DNA of 64,000 nt from Steromphala cineraria (taxonomy: Eukaryota; Mollusca; Gastropoda; Trochida; Trochidae): positions 53,398,082 to 53,462,081 of the forward strand of contig OU744735.1 of the NCBI GenBank assembly GCA_916613615.1. The letters are read 5' to 3'. A model generated the notes under the pieces. That model was not told the origin of the DNA, searched no databases, and saw nothing but the letters and a program-made list of their open reading frames with translations. Position numbers and translations under genes: made by a program. The first letter of the stretch is position 1. Each line of letters starts with the position of its first letter. Positions 61,601 to 64,000 of this stretch are shown in pieces.

Positions 61601-62437
61601 TCATTTCAATATCATTACCCAGGCCATGCCTCATTTCAATATCATTACCCAGCCCATGCCTCATTTCAATATCATTACCCAGGCCATGCCTCATTTCAAT
61701 ATCATAACCCAGCCCATGCCTCATTTCAATATCATTACCGAGCCCATGCCTCATTTCAATATCATTACCCAGGCCATGCCTCATTTCAATATCATTACCC
61801 AGCCCATGCCTCATTTCAATATCATTACCCAGCCCATGCCTCATTTCAATATCATTACCCAGCCCATGCCTCGATTCAATATCATTTCCTCTCCCATACC
61901 TTTTTTAAATAACTTTTCCTTGCCCAATTTATTTTCAATATCCTTTCCTAGCCCATATTCACTTCAATAGCATTTCCCAGCCCATACCTCATTTCACTAT
62001 CCTTTCCCAGACCATATTTCATATCAATATCATTTCCCTGCCCATACCTCATTTCAGTATCAGTTCCTTGCCCATACCTCATTTCAATATCATTCCTTGC
62101 CCATACCTCATTTCAATATCCTTTCCCAGACCATATTTCATTTCAATATCATTTCCCTGCCAATACCTCATTTCAGTATCAGTTCCTTGCCCATACCTCA
62201 TTTCAATATCATTCCTTGCCCATACCTCATTTCAATATCCTTTCCCAGCCCACACCTCACTACAATATGATTTTGTAGCTATCGTAGCTAAAGTTTACTA
62301 TTCAGAAGAAATCAAGAATACCTCACAAGAAAGGTTATTGTATAATTTCAGACACTAACCTTTATAGCATCAACCCCTTGTCCAATGACTGAAGGATACA
62401 AAGTCACGTTTGAAGGAAAACCCATAATCCATGGCAG
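46361..62437 (+). CDS. Secreted PAN-follistatin/EGF-Sushi-galectin-like gene, 5' four exons (continues past the window)
   Basis: Exons 46361-46678, 59318-59405, 61005-61207 and 62352-62437 join in phases 0, 1 and 0, and the last ends in phase 2 at AG|GTAAAG, exactly as in the minus-strand paralogue. They encode signal peptide, PAN/apple-like domain, four-Cys module, Sushi domain and the start of the galectin-like domain. All four are open, so this copy may be the working one. The two remaining exons expected from the paralogue are not in 62438-64000. The 12.6-kb first intron contains a large DNA transposon; whether exon 1 at 46361 is really spliced to 59318 needs RNA evidence, but phase and order fit. 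An ATG at 46313 is in frame upstream; 46361 is chosen because it gives a clean signal peptide. Confidence 0.62.
47523..47866. mobile_element. Second copy of the TTAA MITE, right end lost
   Basis: TTAA (47519-47522) is followed by AGGGGCAGTAGCACGTTTTT and the same interior as the copy at 16926. The match fades near 47866 and no right terminal repeat is present. Confidence 0.7.
48445..49905. mobile_element. Diverged, 5'-truncated copy of the 1.3-kb GGGGAGACC element
   Basis: GAATGCTACCCTCAATGGGG matches the interior of the copy at 7080 (AAATGCTACCCTTGATAGGG). The right end reads AAGGGGGCGTGG-TTTTGGCCCGGTCTCCCC, a decayed form of the terminal repeat. TCTATCTGA and GCAAGTTGCAT are shared before it. 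The left terminal repeat is not found. Confidence 0.7.
49925..50560 (-). pseudogene. PIF/Harbinger transposase relic
   Basis: Read on the minus strand, 50451-50230 encodes EPELFDTLLKNT, DPAIRLANTLRYRATGDSCK and TLQYQFRVASNTISGIIPET, the N-terminal helical region of PIF/Harbinger transposases. Below it, about 50110-49930 encodes CPSIEDERKSVADGFSKRW, then NCLGALDSKHIAI and SVYFNYKGFHSVV, the first catalytic block (LGAxDGKH, with Gly changed to Ser). The rest of the catalytic domain is missing and the frame is broken. It is distinct from, and older looking than, the THAP-DDE transposase at 55383. Confidence 0.8.
50640..51025 (+). promoter_or_regulatory. Upstream region of the nuclease gene with ACATCGTA repeats
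   Basis: GC-richer than its surroundings, with ACATCGTA at 50719 and 50869 and an imperfect terminal-repeat-like GGTCTCACTTGATG at 50823. The repeats may be transposase-binding sites, by analogy with subterminal THAP sites in P elements. No TATA box is evident. Confidence 0.35.
51026..54148 (+). pseudogene. Transposon accessory nuclease: SAP, SWIM zinc finger and YqaJ-type domains, broken
   Basis: Exon 1 (51026-51135) encodes LNVGQLRRELRSRGAKLAG, a SAP DNA-binding helix pair; donor AAG|GTTTGT (phase 2) joins the acceptor at 52664. Exon 2 reads through a SWIM zinc finger (CQCDCGAG...DAHCKH, near 53012-53070) to a YqaJ/lambda-exonuclease-like domain: SPDG at 53798-53809, E-V-K at 53834-53842, YYYQIQGQ near 53961. 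These are the metal-binding and Gln-box motifs of that nuclease family. Three lesions break the frame: a one-base shift at about 52836-52846, a 55-bp tandem duplication at about 53143-53253, and a TAG at 53468-53470. Between the lesions the frame is well kept, so the damage is young. Its role in transposition is not established; resection or processing of transposon ends is a guess. Confidence 0.78.
53143..53253 (+). repeat. 55-bp tandem duplication inside the nuclease gene
   Basis: ACAAACATTCCACCGCAGCA through CACCACTAAAAGCAA occurs twice, with starts 55 bp apart. As 55 is not a multiple of three, the second copy shifts the frame and causes early termination at 53226. Confidence 0.9.
54149..55382. 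other. Convergent intergenic region of the transposon
   Basis: About 1.2 kb of AT-rich DNA between the 3' ends of the nuclease and transposase genes, with several AATAAA/TTTATT hexamers suitable as polyadenylation signals on both strands. No gene is seen. Confidence 0.5.
55383..57684 (-). CDS. THAP-DDE transposase (DDE_Tnp_4 type), two exons, apparently intact
   Basis: Exon 1 (57684-57498) and exon 2 (56560-55383) join in phase 1 (CACG|GTAAGA to TTTCAG|GA) and encode 454 residues. Residues 1-63 form a THAP zinc finger: C6/C11, W29, P40 and C47-x2-H50. Residues about 200-250 are the helix-turn-helix seen before this catalytic domain (QLFMTLVKLRQHWS...). The catalytic core shows VIIDGTECP (Asp286), GSASDRQIVE, ILADKGSNV (Asp361) and RDHTERLIRLAKTFK (Glu408), a complete DDE set. 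The ATG at 57684 gives MPPALCC, the usual start of THAP proteins. No stop or shift is visible, so the element could still be mobile or mobilise relatives. It belongs to the PIF/ISL2EU/IS5-like group; exact superfamily needs a phylogeny. Confidence 0.87.
57717..57729 (-). promoter_or_regulatory. AGTTATCTCCCTT motif upstream of the transposase start
   Basis: Read in the transcript direction, AGTTATCTCCCTTTGCAG lies about 33 bases before the ATG. The same motif is at 5842, 6864 and, as TTACCTCCCTT, at 1368, 4241 and 5051. It is very common in mollusc genomes. Its position here suggests a core promoter or 5' UTR element, which is inference. Confidence 0.4.
57830..59317. other. Intron DNA, no gene seen
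   Basis: AT-rich sequence between the transposon's right end and the follistatin-like exon. The longest frame (58586-58801) has no recognisable domain. Confidence 0.5.
59318..59405 (+). CDS. Follistatin-N/EGF-like cysteine module exon of the plus-strand gene
   Basis: CTTGCAG acceptor and ACAG|GTAACT donor; reads SLAGPCEGVTCATGSRCVV then NRFNIPNCVT. Same length (88 bp) and phases as the exon at 30799-30886, with only a few substitutions. Confidence 0.7.
60797..60820 (+). repeat. (TA)n microsatellite
   Basis: About twelve TA dinucleotides in the intron between the follistatin-like and Sushi exons. Confidence 0.85.
61005..61207 (+). CDS. Sushi/CCP exon of the plus-strand gene
   Basis: 203 bp, phase 1 in and 0 out. 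It encodes HLGCGPAPDLANANKSSTG, VTQYTCQSDFLFCGTSS, TCSSLGTWEGL and SRAC. The four Sushi cysteines and the Trp are present, plus one extra Cys. The frame is open, unlike the copy at 29755-29957. Confidence 0.78.
61430..62268 (+). repeat. 30-bp minisatellite, about 27 copies
   Basis: Unit CCTCATTTCAATATCATTAC plus CCAGCCCATG. The core 61510-61870 is regular; outside it the units vary (TTCCTTGCCCATA, TCCTTTCCCAGACCATAT). As 30 is divisible by three, several long frames on both strands are open by chance. It lies in the intron between the Sushi and linker exons. Confidence 0.92.
62352..62437 (+). CDS. Linker exon starting the galectin-like domain of the plus-strand gene
   Basis: TTTCAG acceptor, GGCAG|GTAAAG donor in phase 2. 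It encodes TLTFIASTPCPMTEGYKVTF and EGKPIIHG. It matches the minus-strand exon at 29425-29507 but is three bases longer. Confidence 0.7.
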
Positions 62438-64000
62438 GTAAAGCAATATATAATTTATTCTTAATCAATTGATGTGTGATGTAAGGTATAAGATTAAGGT
62501 AAGCAAGTATTATCGTTATCATCAAGAGGGTAAAATTCTTTATTCTTAACAATGACATCTTGTCTTATCTTATTCATAACACCCAACTAGTTATGATAAC
62601 ATTGATATTAGCGGAAACGTAAAATGATAGGAAAGAACAGAAACGACCTTGAAGGTTTCGAACCTAAGTGGATCTTACATTTCGGCTCCATCAACACTGT
62701 CTCAGTGGCTCATGATGATCAGTGGTTAGAGGCTTTGGGTAATCATTTGGGGGTGGGCGAGGTGAGTTGATGGTTGTGCTCATTTGATGTCGCAAGCGTA
62801 ACTTTTGAAAGGATTTTTTATCTAAATTTGGAACCCTCTTTGGGAAGTCCACGAATGAAGAGACGTCAAGCATGCAGTCCAGCAGGAGACAATTACATCC
62901 TTGTTCTTGTGTGATGCACTTGCAAACTTGTTCTGAGGATTACACATCATAACAATGGTCACTTGTCGTCTTATTTCGAGGTCTGGCACTGGTGGGAGGT
63001 CTTTCACGATTTCCATTTGTGCCGGATTGGAGACATGGGAGCGTTGTGGAGATGATCTTCCGCAGGTTCAGCATCTCAATATGTTATATCTGCCATTCCC
63101 CTGCAACACCTCATTGTCTTCAGACCTTGTTATGTTCTGTTTTTTATTGGACACTTAGCAGCGCTAACGTATGCAATTTTTCAATTGATTTTAAAGTCTG
63201 ATTTATAGTAGGGCTTATATTCTATTCAAGCACGTGCGATTAAGCCCACATGTGAACAGGTGCGTTTTTGACATCCTAAATTGATTTTGATGTGTGCGAT
63301 GTGACATGTCAGCTCCTCCCAGACATTAATTGCTGTTAAACAGCATTACAATGTATGAGTACTTGTTTCTAGTTGCCAAAATTTGATTGTTGAAATTTTT
63401 ACTGAGTATATGTAGTTATTTAGGGTGTAAAATATGTGCCACAACTTCAGTGCTAATGTTTTCTAATAAACATGTGGTCTTCATTTCTTTCTTTGAATGT
63501 GTAAACAATTGGACGTTTAACATAAGTCAAATTATCCGAAGATAACCACATCATCACACTTAATATTTCTATATAGGGGATGCACAACTTTTGACCAGAT
63601 GTATAGAAATCAACTACACTAAAAGCTTTCCTATTTGATTGGTTATTAACATGACTAAACAAAACGGGAATTCCCTGGTTTTAACTATTATTGTTCATGA
63701 CTATTAGATATAAAGTAATGTTGTATTATTAGCTCTTCATAAACAATAACATTTCAAAAACAAATGACAAACTTTTTTCGAAAATGTGCAAATTTTAAAA
63801 CTTTCTTGTGACCGGAGACTGTTGTATGTCTGTGTTGTTTTACTGTTTGATAAAGAGATTGGTCTAATCCCCTCCCATAAATCCTCTGCCAAACCTCCGC
63901 CCCTAAATCAGCAATGATGATAATGACGATGCTAATGATGACAATGATAGACAGTAACGATTTCTCACCACCAAAGGTATTCAAGGATACGATAGTTAAT
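62438..64000. other. No exon found to the window end
   Basis: The two last galectin-like exons predicted from the paralogue are not visible here. Short minus-strand frames at 62691-63016 are somewhat GC-richer but show no domain I recognise. Confidence 0.45.

Noticed and set aside
61400..61970. Repetitive frames (FQYHYPAHAS- and MPHFNIITQ-type)
   Set aside because: Translation of the 30-bp intronic minisatellite in different frames.

Overview
The window looks like intergenic and intronic DNA from a mollusc genome, most likely a bivalve. It is AT-rich, its genes are split by GT-AG introns, it carries the tandem repeat with runs of TGACCTTGTGACCTTGACC common in bivalve genomes, and the motif TTATCTCCCTT and its complement recur. 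I see no rRNA, CRISPR array or prokaryotic operon. The organism call is inference; the gene models come from matching reading frames and splice phases by eye.

Layout. Positions 1-9,300 have no gene I can read but hold four diverged copies of a promoter-like module, each with an NF-kappaB-type GGGRNTTCCC site, and a 1.3 kb DNA transposon relic with 27-bp terminal inverted repeats. Positions 9,373-14,722 (+) carry a complete six-exon gene for a 264-residue protein: a RHIM-like N-terminus, an internally repeated basic segment and an LRAT/HRASLS-like domain whose catalytic His and Cys are both replaced. Positions 15,000-27,000 are repeats: tandem arrays, a TTAA-flanked MITE, three long palindromes and a broken PAN-domain exon.

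Positions 27,190-36,292 (-) and 46,361 to beyond 62,437 (+) hold two divergently transcribed paralogues. They share one exon plan: signal peptide + PAN/apple-like domain, short follistatin/EGF-like cysteine module, Sushi/CCP, then a beta-sandwich resembling galectins. The minus copy is complete in exon count but has an in-frame TAA in the Sushi exon; the plus copy is open where it can be read but runs off the window. Between them lie a 2.5-copy 866-bp tandem repeat and a 5.1-kb array of 9/10-bp units.

The long first intron of the plus paralogue contains a large DNA transposon. It has a SAP-SWIM-YqaJ nuclease gene (broken) facing an apparently intact two-exon THAP-DDE transposase gene. The arrangement matches what I recall of the ISL2EU group of eukaryotic transposons. 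Near or inside its left side are a second copy of the 1.3-kb element and an old PIF/Harbinger transposase relic.

The candidates most worth following are the RHIM-like/pseudo-LRAT gene with its kappaB-bearing upstream modules, the inverted PAN-Sushi-galectin-like pair, and the transposon with its accessory nuclease.
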